Shown here piece after piece: positions 9,049 to 18,313 of a stretch of DNA of 34,355 bases. A model generated the notes under the pieces. It worked only from the letters and a program-made list of their open reading frames with translations, did no database searches and was not told where the DNA came from. The stretch lies in contig SSNU01000132.1 of the NCBI GenBank assembly GCA_012064415.1, positions 487,321 through 521,675 on the forward strand. The letters are read 5' to 3'. This stretch comes from Gyrodactylus bullatarudis (taxonomy: Eukaryota > Platyhelminthes > Monogenea > Gyrodactylidea > Gyrodactylidae). Both the position numbers and the translations under genes were made by a program. Each line of letters begins with the position of its first letter. Within the stretch, counting starts at the first letter, position 1.

Positions 9049-9582
9049 ATGAGTGAGGAGTCAGTACAACAAGACGATGTAACAGTTGAAGAGAAACTGA
9101 TTAAAACAAGCTTGTCATTTCCAGTAGCTTTAGTTCAGTTGTGTTATGCTGCAGAGGGTTTCGTAAGATTTTAAAACTAATTCTTAAGATGAAATTCACT
9201 GAAAAGGAGCTTGAATTTAGTCAAATAGTCAAAACAGCAATCGATATAAATACAGAGGAGAAATTTGTTTCTATAATTCAATCTATTGGACCATTCACAG
9301 AAATTATTTCTGAATTCTTTTGTTATTTTATGAGTAAATTGCTAGATTGTTTAGTAAGATATTTACTTTATATTATTTTGAAATTAATCGAAGATATTTT
9401 GAAACAATTTCAGGCAAGTTGTAATTTCACAGTTCTATTTAAAGCTAGTTGAAATGAAGATGTGGATTTTTACATAAATCTCAATGCTTATTTCGTTTTA
9501 GATAATACTAAAAGGTCCTAGCGGTGATGAAATCAAGAAAATATACCTAACTCTTTATGTTTCAAAAGATGGAACAACGCTA
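9049..9582 (+). CDS. 5' exons of an unrecognised host gene with a 26-nt intron
   Basis: Exon 1 (9049-9162) starts MSEESVQQDDVTVEE and gives 38 residues, phase 0. A 26-nt intron (9163-9188) with donor GTAAG and acceptor TTAAG follows; reading through it gives a stop. Exon 2 (9189-9353) has 55 residues, including KFTEKELEFSQIVK and IGPFTEIISEFFCYF. The next intron starts GTAAGA at 9354 and, in the simplest model, ends GTTTTAG at 9501. Exon 3 (9502-9582) begins IILKGPSGDEIKKIY and ends before a GTGAGT donor. All junctions are phase 0. The start has an A-rich context. The product is helical and soluble, with no known family. The exons at 12399-12774 could continue the same gene, the MULE and foldback elements then lying in its intron. 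Splicing is inferred, not shown. Confidence 0.5.
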
Positions 9583-9638
9583 GTGAGTTTTATCGGAAAA
9601 TTGTTCTGATATATGATGGAAATCTTGTAAATGTAAAT

Positions 9639-9647
9639 TTAATTAAA
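9639..9647 (+). repeat. left target-site duplication of the MULE
   Basis: TTAATTAAA immediately before the terminal GGG, repeated exactly at 10657-10665. Nine base pairs is the usual duplication length for Mutator-like elements. Confidence 0.85.
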
Positions 9648-10656
9648 GGGTTATTTAGGGAAATAATAGTTGTTGACAGGGGTATTTTGAAAAATGCCAT
9701 GAGTTTCTGACCCTATTTTGAAAAATGCCGAGACACACCGAAATATTTTTGAAAAATGCCATGAAATTTTTCAATTTTTTTCCAAGTCTCTATCTTGATG
9801 TAAGTTGCAGAGTCAACTAACAGTTTTCTAAAAGACATAAGAGGCTGTCACCCGTTCAATTTCCTATATTAATTTGTGAAAAAGCTCGGAAGCATTTACA
9901 CACAGCACTTAAGACTTTATGCACAAACAAATGAGCCATACACAGATTATTTCACAAAGATTTTCGATAAGATTCTTGGGATTGCATGGACCTTAGATGT
10001 TTTCCCATCTGTTAACGAGCAACATTCCTTATTAATCAAGACCTTTCGAATAAGGTATATAGGAACGTTGACGTTGGTAACAATAATTTCTCGTGTGAAT
10101 TCGGTGAGCACAACGGAATTCTGTGCGCACATATCATTGCCACTTATATTCATTTATCAAAACCTTTCGAGCATATGGTCGCGAAACATTTCAAAGTAGA
10201 TGAAATGATCAAGATGTACGGCAATGAATTGATCTACTGCGACATAAATAAAATCACGGAAACAGATTTGATAGGTAAAGACAAATTCTCACAACGAGGA
10301 CGGCCAAAGAAAAAGAGATTCAGATCTGAGGCAGAAAAGATTTTGCGAAAAATTCGTTGAATACACTTGGATCCATTGACTTTCTCTTATATTTTTTTCG
10401 TAAACCCTTGAATTGAGAAATCTTGGCAACACGATATCAAGACAAAAACTAAGTAAAACTTACATCAAGATAGAGACTTGGAAAAAAATTGAAAAATTTC
10501 ATGGCATTTTTCAAAAATATTCCGGTGTGTCCCGGAATTTTTCAAAAAAATCATGGCATTTTTCAAAAAAAAGTGGTGTGTCCCGGCAGTTTTCAAAAAA
10601 ATCATGGCATTTTTTAAAATACCCCTGTCAACCACTATTATTTCCCTAAATAACCC
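9648..10656 (+). mobile_element. MULE-type DNA transposon, internally deleted
   Basis: A 1,009-bp element with long terminal inverted repeats (9648-9806 and 10457-10656) that both start GGGTTATTTAGGG and end in CAAGTCTC.ATCTTGATGTAAG, bordered by the 9-bp duplication TTAATTAAA. The inverted repeats contain tandem units of TTTTGAAAAATGCCATGA alternating with a unit ending GGGACACACCG. The right repeat has one extra pair of units, which explains 200 versus 159 bp. Between the repeats lies only the C-terminal part of a MULE transposase, so the copy is non-autonomous. It sits about 65 bp after the last exon of the gene starting at 9049. Confidence 0.9.
9862..10360 (+). pseudogene. C-terminal remnant of a MULE/FAR1-like transposase
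   Basis: After frameshifts and a stop in the first half (TALKTLCTN, then a stop), one frame from about 10076 to 10360 reads NNFSCEFGEHNGILCAHI, matching the SWIM zinc-finger pattern around a C..C.H core, then THLSKPF-like and HFKVDEMIK. It ends with QRGRPKKKRFRS, an AT-hook-like basic tail. SWIM finger plus GRPKKKR tail is typical of the end of Mutator/FHY3-FAR1 family transposases, where it helps bind DNA. The first SWIM cysteine pair appears degraded (CEF in place of C.C). The catalytic DDE domain is absent, so no activity is expected. Confidence 0.7.
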
Positions 10657-10665
10657 TTAATTAAA
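10657..10665 (+). repeat. right target-site duplication of the MULE
   Basis: TTAATTAAA, identical to 9639-9647, directly after the terminal CCC. Confidence 0.85.
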
Positions 10666-11271
10666 ATATGTAACCAGCCTTTTTCCAAAGCCTCTTCCAG
10701 ACTTTTTTCAGTGGAGAAGCTTGTCACTCTCTGCAATTTTGAGAAACGAAAGAATTGTAAAAAAAAATTATAACAAAAACGGATTTATCAACTATTCTTA
10801 GCAAAGACAACTCAGACAGCAAGGCAAAAATTCAATAAAAACATGTTTGAGCAAATCTCTATATAGAATCGAAATAAAATTTTGAACCATGTAGTTCTTC
10901 AGAAAGCTGTTCGGCATAGATAGGCTATAAGGTTCTTCTCTTTTCTTGTGGATTTTATTGGCCTAAAAATAAAATGAAGAGAAGAGTCTAGTATTTCTTA
11001 AAATATAAGGATTTTAAAAATTATAATGATTCTAATGATAATCAAAATTATTAGATATTATCTAATAAATAATAAAAAAATTGTTAAGGTCTTTTGAAAG
11101 AGTAAATAAATTCTACATCAAAATTTCATGCTGATTCCAGATCTGTTCTTAGTTGGATTATCAGTCCTGTGCTTAGCTATCTACGTTTTGTACCTTCTGA
11201 GTATCTTTTTTATTGCCTTTTTGTATTCTTTACACAAGACAACATAGTCAGGTGGCAAGCGAACAAGTTAC
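10666..11271 (+). other. interval with a small hydrophobic ORF
   Basis: Mostly AT-rich. An ORF at 11129-11248 starts MLIPDLFLVGLS and continues as an uninterrupted hydrophobic segment (LCLAIYVLYLLSIFFIAFLY) ending HKTT, which would be a single membrane helix. Its first codons overlap a CTGATTCCAGATCTG motif shared with the palindromic repeat at 25861-26330, so it may be chance in repeat DNA. A possible exon after TTTTTTCAG at 10729 was too short to support. Confidence 0.25.
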
Positions 11272-11979
11272 TAAACCTAATTGACATGAAGATGAGAATT
11301 TACTATTTTTACAAAAAACTCAATATTTTTCTCCAGATTCAAAATAACCGGAATAAGCTAATAAGATGTGAATATTCGAAAAAATTCAATCTGACCAAAA
11401 TTAGACCAATTTTTGGATTTCGAAAATGCACCAAATTTACACTTTTTAAAATTTTAAACCCAAAATTTTTGTCGATTTCGATTATTCGAAGCAGTTAAGT
11501 GATGATATTTTGAATCAACATTAGAAAGAAATCGAATTTGGCCATAGAGATAGCGAAGATCTTACTGTTTCCGAGAAAATGTTTAACTTCCAGATCTTGG
11601 ATAATTTGCCTTCGTGATAATCAAAAAATTCAAATGGTTCGATTTCCCACAGTAATGACGAATTTCAGTGAACTTCTGCAGGTTAATTCGAATTCTTCGT
11701 TCAATGTTGATCTCAATTATCATCACTTAACTGCTTCGAATAATCGAAATCGACAAAAATTTTGGGTTTAAAATTTGATAAAGTGGAAATTTTCGAATAT
11801 CGAAAAACGGCCTAATTTTGATCAGATTGAATTTTTTTCGGATTTTTTTCGAATATCCACATTTTATTAGCTAATTCCGTGTGAGAATTCAAAAAATTAC
11901 TTTTTCTGTGAATCTAGAGAAAAATATTGAATTTTTTTGTAAAAATAGTAAATTCTCATCTTCATGTCAATTAGGTTTA
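11272..11979. repeat. foldback element with about 240-bp inverted arms
   Basis: Left arm 11272-11504 starts CTAAACCTAATTGACATGAAG. Right arm 11720-11979 ends with the reverse complement of that sequence. The inner ends also match (GATTATTCGAAGCAGTTAAG against its complement near 11725). A loop of about 215 bp lies between. No transposase is encoded. The terminal block ATGAAGATGAGAATTTACTA recurs at 13508-13556 and in diverged form at 25606-25660 and 30190-30240, so this is a dispersed MITE/foldback family. No clear target duplication was found. Open frames inside it are shadows of the repeat. Confidence 0.8.
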
Positions 11980-12175
11980 GTTTATTCAGCAAATTCATCG
12001 AGAATAGCTGAAGAAAATTTTTATAATTTGTTCTTGACTGGTTGAAAATGATTTTGAAAAAAATCGACATGAAATATTGATCTGTTTCATATTTGTACTA
12101 TGCAAAGTACGATAGTTCACCTGTAAAAAATATTTAATTTAAGCAAAAGTTGTTATCAGCCTGAAAAATACCTTT

Positions 12176-12245
12176 TTCATTCAAAAACCCGCCTTTTTCT
12201 GGTTGCCCTTGTAATTACAGTGATAATTATTCATCTCACCAATCG
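12176..12245 (+). repeat. 70-bp perfect repeat, copy 1
   Basis: Identical over 70 bp to 19759-19828 (starts TTCATTCAAAAACCCGCC, ends CATCTCACCAATCG). Copy 2 directly precedes a hAT transposase fragment. Copy 1 precedes unrelated sequence containing a GAGCGCCGCTC hairpin. It may be part of a hAT-family element, but no element end was defined. Confidence 0.7.
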
Positions 12246-12398
12246 ACAAGACGATGGGCACTATCAGTTTTTTAGAATACGCTCAATGAGCGCCGCTCAT
12301 ACAGCACCCCGATGTCCAAAAGCATTTTGTGGCTCATTTCAAATGAGGAATTTTTTGGGTATCAAACAAGGGTTTTTAAAACACTTTTTCTATTTTAG

Positions 12399-12774
12399 CC
12401 TGAAGCACTCAAGGAAGGCCTTCACCGATGTCAAGATGGTTATAGTATAGTTGAATTGGGAAAATTTGTTTTCTTCTATATTGCAAGAGAGGAGTCAGAA
12501 ATGCGTCTGAAAGATTTTGAAACATTTCAACCTAAAGATTTCGGAGACGATTATATAGGAAGTGAAGGCTATCAAACTTATAAACTTATTGGATCACTTG
12601 TAAGGGATTTTAAATTTATCTACATTTCCAAAGATTATCATTTCAGGTTCTGACGGAAAATGTAAGCTATAAATTGAATGATTAAAGGTAGTCATGACGA
12701 AAATTACAGATAAAGATGGAACTAAAAGTCTACTAGGAGTTGCTCCCATAGTCGGACAGTTTACAGATGAAGAT
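12399..12774 (+). CDS. internal exons of an unrecognised host gene
   Basis: After acceptor TCTATTTTAG, exon 12399-12599 gives 67 residues (PEALKEGLHRCQDGYSIVEL, then FVFFYIAREESE, then FGDDYIGSEGYQTY). The donor is GTAAGG. Either one 88-nt intron to 12687 or a 47-nt intron, a 15-nt micro-exon (VLTEN) and a 26-nt intron (12662-12687) lead to exon 12688-12774 (VVMTKITDKDGTKSLLG, ending QFTDED), followed by GTGAGT. Every junction is phase 0, matching the exons at 9049-9582 on the same strand. The product is a mixed alpha/beta, acidic, apparently cytosolic sequence. I recognise no family. Quality of the reading frame and splice signals makes coding likely. Membership of one gene with 9049-9582 is inference. 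Confidence 0.55.
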
Positions 12775-12826
12775 GTGAGTAAGAATAGTTTCTATGACAA
12801 TTCAATGAAATGTAAAGACATTCCCG

Positions 12827-13208
12827 AATAAAAAGAATTCTGAAAAAATTGAATCCGGCCAAAATGAGAGCATTTTATGAATTTCGAAAATACCCTGATT
12901 TCGCACTTTATCAACACACAATAAAAAATTCAAAACAATTCGATACTGATATTTCAGATCATCAATAGACAAAATATTTGGCCATGAAGTTTGAGAGAAA
13001 CACACGATTTTCAAGAGAAAGTTAAATCTTTTGGTCATTGAAAAAATCAAGCAAATTCTTCGTCAATTTCGAATTGCTTTAAATCTTCTGAATTGATAAA
13101 TTTTTTGAGCTCAAAGGTTGAAAAAGTTGGAAATTGGAGAATTCTCAAGATTGGTGAAATGGCCAGAATTCTCTAGCCAGATTCAAATTGTTCAGAATTC
13201 TTTTTATT
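12827..13208. repeat. foldback repeat
   Basis: Left end AATAAAAAGAATTCTGAA and right end with its reverse complement at 13191-13208. The arms contain TTGAATCCGGCCA against TGGC.AGATTCAA. A partial third copy of the left arm is at 21260-21380. It lies just after the GTGAGT donor at 12775, so probably in the intron of that gene. Confidence 0.7.
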
Positions 13209-13507
13209 TCTACAACTCACGACTATTAGCCAATCACATTATGGGTTGAATCTTCTTAACTAATCGGTATGCTGGACGAATTCAAAATTTTCAGTGTCTT
13301 CAATAATTCATCAGCAAAACTAAAAACACACATATTCTAAGGCTGTAGAATTGAGTAATGGTAGTTAATTTTGGTTGTATACTGTAGTATACAAATTTCA
13401 GAGTTAATCCCCCCTGGTCCTGAAAGGATTAAAGAAAATTCCCATATGCCTAATGCGCTAATATTATCTTAGAATTCAACTAACAATTTTGTGTTCCTGG
13501 CTTTTGA

Positions 13508-13556
13508 GTTTTTTGTAAAAATATTAAATTCTCATCTTCATGTCAACTAGGTTTAG
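13508..13556 (-). repeat. single arm of the 11272-11979 foldback family
   Basis: Read on the minus strand it matches the terminal block of the element at 11272 (CTAAACCTA.TTGACATGAAG, with GTTGACATG here), followed by AGAATTTAATATTTTTACAAAAA. No partner arm nearby. Confidence 0.6.
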
Positions 13557-14432
13557 CATTTATTCAACTTTCATCCTTTTCATCTTCGCTCAAAAGTTAA
13601 TTTCTATTAATAACTATTAAGGGGAAGACATCACTGATTCTGTTGTATGAAAGGAAAGAAGGAGTATGCTTTTCCATAAAATTTATTCATTATTCCAGTT
13701 CGATATTAGGAATTATATTAAATTTAAAAATATTACCTTTAAAAAACCGAGAATACCAGATTACCTCACAGCAATTTTGAGACAAAATAACGTATGATAT
13801 TTTGATAAATAGGTTATATAATACATATGTTGGATTGAAGAAATTGTTTGAATAAAATTTCATTTTCAAATTTGGACTTTTATTGTTGATTCTTTCTGAA
13901 TATAATTACACTGTTTCAAACCTCTCGCTCCCATTGCCAAAATAGAAGGATATCATAATTTTTTTCTGTAATCCTACTAATTAGACTCATGTGATCAATG
14001 TTTGTTTCGAGAATTTTTTTGTCGGATCGCTCCTTCATAGTTTTTTCGATGGGGTCGTATATGTCCGATCGGTACTCAAAGGGTTACAAAATAATCCAGT
14101 CTACATGTAAACGACAAGGTTAACTAGAAATATTTCGTTCTAGGTGCTTAGGTAATATATCCCACAGGAACGTCTTATTTGGTAATGGATTTGCCCATGT
14201 CACTGAATGTTACAGCTTACTAATGGATCCCACCGAGATTGGTACGAAAGGAACTCACAGTATACATATATGGTATAGGTGCTATAATATTCATTAACAC
14301 ACTGATGAGTATGCCCGAAATAAAGGCCTTATTTGTGAAATAATTGGCATCATTTTCTTTCTTTATTCAATATGACTTTGGTGACTCAGCTCAAAACCGA
14401 TGTTCATAGACATTTCACAGAATCAGTTATTT
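13557..14432. other. interval with possible piggyBac-like end
   Basis: No supported gene. On the minus strand TAACCCTTTGAGTACCGATC begins near 14085, continuing GGACATATACGACC. This resembles the TTAACCC-type ends at 30167 and 28100. A 51-codon minus-strand frame (YRSDIYDPIEKTMKER..., stop near 13919) overlaps that repeat and is unassigned. The tail near 14330-14430 may be residue of the Gypsy relic that follows. Confidence 0.35.
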
Positions 14433-15340
14433 TTATTTTACGTACATCTGTGTCAGAAAACAACCGATAAGATTAAACCTAACAGTGTGACTCATTGAAA
14501 GTCCGAATTGTAACTTGGTGAATTGGAAGTAACCCAAGTGCGTTGATATGCACGTCAAGTACCTCGATTCCTTTTCCAATTCAATTTGATGGTATGCATC
14601 GGAAAGATCAATCACCGAGTAGTATTTACAATTAGAAATCTTTGAGAGAAGTTCTTCGATGCGTGGGGTGGGATAAGAGCCAGGATCAATGAACAAATTA
14701 GCTGTCTTGTGATATCCACTCGTGAGCCTAATCTCACCATTTTTTTATGTGCGATTGATAGAAGTGCGGACATGATAGGATTATCTACCGGTTCAATGAG
14801 ACCGGCCTTCAGCCATTCTTTATGAATCGATTCAACTTTTGGCATGAGTGAGACAGGTACATTCTTATGATGAAATATTAAGTTCCGTTAAATCAATCTC
14901 ACGTGCTAATCTGAGGCTAGCTCTGAAAGAGTCATCATTAATACGTACATGATTTGACTGCATCAGAGATAATGAAATACCCAGCACCTCACATGTTTGC
15001 CGATTCAAACTAAATTTCTCCAGCTCTGTTACCAGGAAAGAACACACACAACTGGCCCCATCGTAGCTTATGCTTAGGTTTCTGACGATACCAAAAACTT
15101 TGACCTTACTTCCATCAAATCCAATTAAATTAACTAAACTGCCGCTATCTACCAAGAACTGCATGTTGATCTTATTTGCCGTGTTGATCTCAATTTCTAC
15201 TTCAGGGAACAAACACATGAATAAAGTGCATTATGCTTTATTGAGATCCCAGACAAATTGTTTTCTAACACTTCATTGACTTGCGGGTTCTTGCAATCAC
15301 TTGCATAATGGCCTTTCTTCTACACTTTCGACATGTCGCA
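14433..15340 (-). pseudogene. decayed Gypsy gag-pol relic
   Basis: In minus-strand order: a CCHC zinc knuckle near 15340-15290 (CRKCRR, then KGHYASDC in another frame after one lost base); an aspartic protease in 15218-14865 (FLVDSGSLVNLI, with the DSG active site kept); then RT pieces in 14845-14433 (WLKAGLIEPVDNPI, FIDPGSYPTPRIEELL, YYSVIDLSDAYHQI, STHLGYFQFTKLQFGLS). The sequence stops before the YxDD catalytic motif. At least three frameshifts. No LTRs were recognised. It belongs to a different family from elements 1 and 2 (protease DSG, different RT sequence). Not functional. Confidence 0.8.
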
Positions 15341-15344
15341 TACT

Positions 15345-15899
15345 TTTAGATGCATTCTGGATGATATAGTAATACTGCCTTTTTGAAAATATTCCAGATG
15401 AACACAATCTTTTTAAAAGCTACTATTTCTAATTTCAAGATTCATTTATTTTTTCACTTCTATATAAATCAAATAAACTTTCTATTACAAAAAAATTCAA
15501 TCAAAAACGATTTGAATTTCCACTCTACTTAATTAAGTCGACCCAGCAACTCGAACATCTCCGCCAGAAAAACCAACTCTTTCTTTGTCTGAATCTCCAA
15601 TTACCTACCTTGATACCTCGGGTCCCTGGCGAATCTCACTATTTTTATCATAAGATCCCAAAAAATGAATGCCTCATCTTTCAATAATTTTTGCAAAATT
15701 ATGGGATTATCCAAATGATCTGCAGGCTTGTTATTTGTTTATTTTGATGACAGAAAAAACAATCTATATCTGCAAAGAGCTTATTGAGACGGTTTTTTTG
15801 TTAAAAAATAATTTCAGAATATTCATTTCATTTAATCCTAAGCTATATGAGATCAACTAAAGGTTTATCGGTATTTAGAATAGTTTATTGCAAAAAAAA
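15345..15899. other. interval between Gypsy relics
   Basis: Near 15530-15650 base composition is richer in G+C than the surroundings, and the minus strand has a 23-codon open stretch (SDKERVGFSGGDVRV) that could be the gag remnant of the relic at 14433-15340. The plus-strand frame 15669-15860 has no recognisable content. Otherwise nothing. Confidence 0.3.
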
Positions 15900-16221
15900 T
15901 TATTAATTAGAGCACCTTACTCACAAGTATATATGCGATTAAAATAGTTAGGTGTCAATTCTTTCAGTCTTTGATGATTTCCTGTTAGAGGTCGAGGCAA
16001 GAGAGGAAATTAACTAGGGTTTGTAAGAAATTCGAAAATCCTGTGGTTAATGAAGATATATTATTTTTCTGATATACAAGAATCCTATCTTCCCTAAAAT
16101 CATCAAAATTCACCTAATTTCCTAGGAATTTTATTAAAAATTTGAAAAAAGACTCAATTTTTACTATAACTTAGTTTTATTCAAAAATTTGCAAAAAGTA
16201 TTCATAAATTTTAATTTTGTC
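15900..16221 (-). repeat. 3' LTR of element 2
   Basis: 322 bp; matches 18293-18613 with CACAAGTA/CACAGGTA, AAATTAAC/AAATCAAC, one extra A in GAAAAAAGAC, and ATTCAAAA/ATTCGAAA. The last shared bases may extend to TGCTT at 16227. Ends are not canonical TG...CA, so limits may be off by a few bases. Confidence 0.85.
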
Positions 16222-16229
16222 CTGCTTCT

Positions 16230-16929
16230 TTGTTTTCCGATTGTAATTTTGATAATATAAAGTCAATGTGTTCAATATGTTCTTCTTCAGTTTTACTGAA
16301 TATTAATATATCGTCTAGATATGCGATTGCAAAATCTATATTTAAGAATAATCTGTCCATGTATTGTTGCCATGTACAGCCAGCATTACATAGTCCAAAA
16401 GGCATACCTACCCATTCGAGTAGACCGATAGGTGTTTTTATTGCTGGTTTTTCTATATGTTCTTCTTTTATTTTTATTTGATGGAATGCTTTTCTATGGT
16501 TGAGTAATATTCACAACCTGCGACTTTAAGTGTCAAATTTTGTACTTTTGGAACAGGATATCTGCTCTTTTTAGTTCTTTCGTTTAATCCTCGGTAATCA
16601 ACTACCATTCTTTCTTTACCATCATGGGTTCTCCTAAATGGATGAGATAACCATGGGGAGTTTGAGTATCTTAATATTCCTTTTTCTAATAATTCTCTGC
16701 ATTGTTTCTCTATGTATGCATTAGAGACGTCAGAGTTTTTCCTATTGAAATCGAAGAACGGTTTTCCTTCGGTTTCAATTTCATGTGTTACGTTCTTTAT
16801 AAACGTGTGTTTTTTATCGGTGTTGAAGATTTCTTTAAACTTTAAGAGGATTTGATTTATGGCTTCATCTGCCTTTCTTATTTCAAAATTAATCGGAGTT
16901 TTATCATAGGTTTTGCACAGAATTCTCAT
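16230..16929 (-). pseudogene. pol (RT): reverse transcriptase fragment of element 2
   Basis: From 16929 the frame gives an RT N-terminus: CRELLEKGILRYSNSPWLSH, GKERMVVDYRGLNERT, then YPVPKVQNLTLKV and EYYSTIE. A shift near 16490 moves the reading to HQIKIKEEHIEKPAIKTPIG, joined without stop to MPFGLCNAGCTWQQYMDRLF and the catalytic YLDDILIFS. All palm motifs are therefore present around a single frame error. After the post-catalytic helix (HIEHIDFILSKLQSENK) the sequence meets the LTR; connection, RNase H and integrase are deleted. MPFGL and YLDD are typical of Ty3/Gypsy enzymes. Confidence 0.85.
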
Positions 16930-17147
16930 GTTTAATGCACTATCAATTAAAATTTTGTTAGTTAGATCTACAATGAGATTATTTTCTATTAAGAAGTCTG
17001 CTCCTAAGATATTATAAGGGATATCACATAAGACGTAATTTAGGTTTATAGGTATGAGTTCTTTATTAATATTATTTACATATATAATGGATTGTGTTGT
17101 TTTTGATATAGGAATGTATGAGCCTGATATTCCGCTTATGTGTGCGT
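16930..17147 (-). pseudogene. pol (protease): protease-like segment of element 2 lacking the active site
   Basis: A continuous minus-strand frame leads into the RT frame: EINAHISGISGSYIPISK, then PINLNYVLCDIPYNILGADF, then NNLIVDLTNKILI. ILGADFL is the conserved C-terminal part of Gypsy aspartic proteases. The N-terminal part with D(T/S)G is not found between the end of gag (NWIKKK) and this segment, so that piece seems deleted. The gag frame stops at 17148 just as this frame takes over. Confidence 0.6.
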
Positions 17148-18114
17148 TTATTTCTTTTTTATCCAGTTTGGAGCTGGAAGTGATCTCGTATATTGCTTGG
17201 TGGAATCCCTATATTCGAATTCACAGTTTTTTGTATCGAGGCATTTTTTGCATTTGGGACCAAATTTATAATGGTATATGCACATAGTAATGGTTTTGCC
17301 GTTTATTATTGTCTTTACTAACGGGTCTTTTTGGATATTATTGTTGTGTTGGTTTTGATTGTTATAGTTTTGATTATTACAGTTTTGATTATTATTATTG
17401 TGGTTATATTGGTTTTCTTTTCTTTCAGCTATGGCAATACTTGGGCCTGGCATGTTTTCTTTGTCGTTAATAATATCATGGGTTATTTCAGCCAGGTCCA
17501 CCAACTGATCAAGTGGCATTCCTGCTGAGTGAACAATAGCTTTCCTTATTTCTTTGCTGAGTGTGTTCATCCACGTCAGTCTTAATTGATTTTCGTCTTT
17601 TTGTATGGCAGTTTTGAGGATCCTATATTTTTCTAGTGGAGATTCGGCTGATTTTGCCCTTTCCATGACTGTTATCAAGTCTGTTTTGTTAAGTTTGCCG
17701 TATTTTTTTAATATGTGCTTTATTAGTTCTGTTGGTTTTTTTGATATATTTCTCTTCGTTTGATAGGTTGAGTATCTCCTCACTATTTTGACCGAAAGGA
17801 GATTTTGTTATAGATATAGCTATAGTTTTAATTCTGTCATGCATGGGAGCGTCCCTCAATGACCAGAATGATTCTATGGCGTTAGTCCACCATGTAATAT
17901 TGTTTTCAAGAATGGGTACAATGTCCCAATAATAGTCATATGAGTGGTTATATTTTCGTTTTGCGTTTAATGGTTTATCTGGCCTTTCGACGTGGTCACC
18001 ATGTGGTGATGCATTGCGTTTACCTTTTGGCCTATTAGTATTAGTGCCTTGGCGCGTCAGTGCATCGACCTTAGGACAATCTGCCTCTTCACAGTCGGTC
18101 ACATCGGAGGCCAT
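17148..18114 (-). pseudogene. gag: gag of element 2, frameshifted
   Basis: N-terminal part 18114-17689 (MASDVTDCEEADCPK, basic KGKRNASPHG, then YDYYWDIVPILENNITWW) and C-terminal part 17783-17148 in another frame overlap near 17760. The second part has a capsid-like region (TELIKHILKKYGKLNKTDLI, MPLDQLVDLAEITHDI), an Asn/Gln-rich tract and the motif CIYHYKFGPKCKKC. A C.YH..FG...C...C signature is common at the end of Gag in one large group of invertebrate Gypsy elements. The frame is open upstream of the first ATG (18114) all the way to the LTR edge, with protein-like composition (KPKSNKKAIKPSTSKAA), so the true N-terminus may lie further upstream. Confidence 0.75.
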
Positions 18115-18286
18115 GAGCTCTCCATCAGAGGATGATAAATGCAGATCATCATTTAATGTTGTTTCGTCAATGATAATGGATTTTTGGGTTTCAGAGGATA
18201 AGCCCTCTGCTGCTTTAGATGTAGAGGGCTTGATTGCCTTTTTATTGGATTTTGGTTTAGTAACCTCTACGAGGTCTTTGGGTGAA

Positions 18287-18313
18287 CTAAATTTATTAAT
18301 TAGAGCACCTTAC
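18287..18313 (-). other. candidate 27-nt mini-intron across the LTR/gag boundary
   Basis: On the minus strand GTAAGGTGC starts at 18313, contains CTAAT, and ends AATTTAG at 18287. Removing it joins an open LTR frame (ELTPNYFNRIYTC) to the gag frame (SPKDLVEVTK) and deletes the only in-frame stop, a TAA. Length is close to the 26-nt host introns. No ATG lies in the LTR part, so an upstream exon or other start would be required. Inference only. Confidence 0.3.

Noticed and set aside
9433..9461. An extra small exon (FYLKLVEMK) between exons 2 and 3 of the gene at 9049
   Set aside because: It ends in phase 2 at a weak GTGG donor while the next exon needs phase 0; skipping it gives a clean phase-0 join.
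11169..11498. Open frame of 109 codons
   Set aside because: Most of it lies inside the left arm of the foldback repeat at 11272; composition follows the repeat, not a protein.
13362..13385. Palindrome TTGTATAC-TGTA-GTATACAA as a regulatory operator
   Set aside because: An 8-bp stem in AT-rich DNA is expected by chance and there is no gene context for it.
17054..17528. Plus-strand hydrophobic frames (17054-17287, 17331-17528) that look like membrane proteins
   Set aside because: They are antisense shadows of the Asn-rich and protease parts of element 2; AAC/AAT repeats read backwards give V and I.
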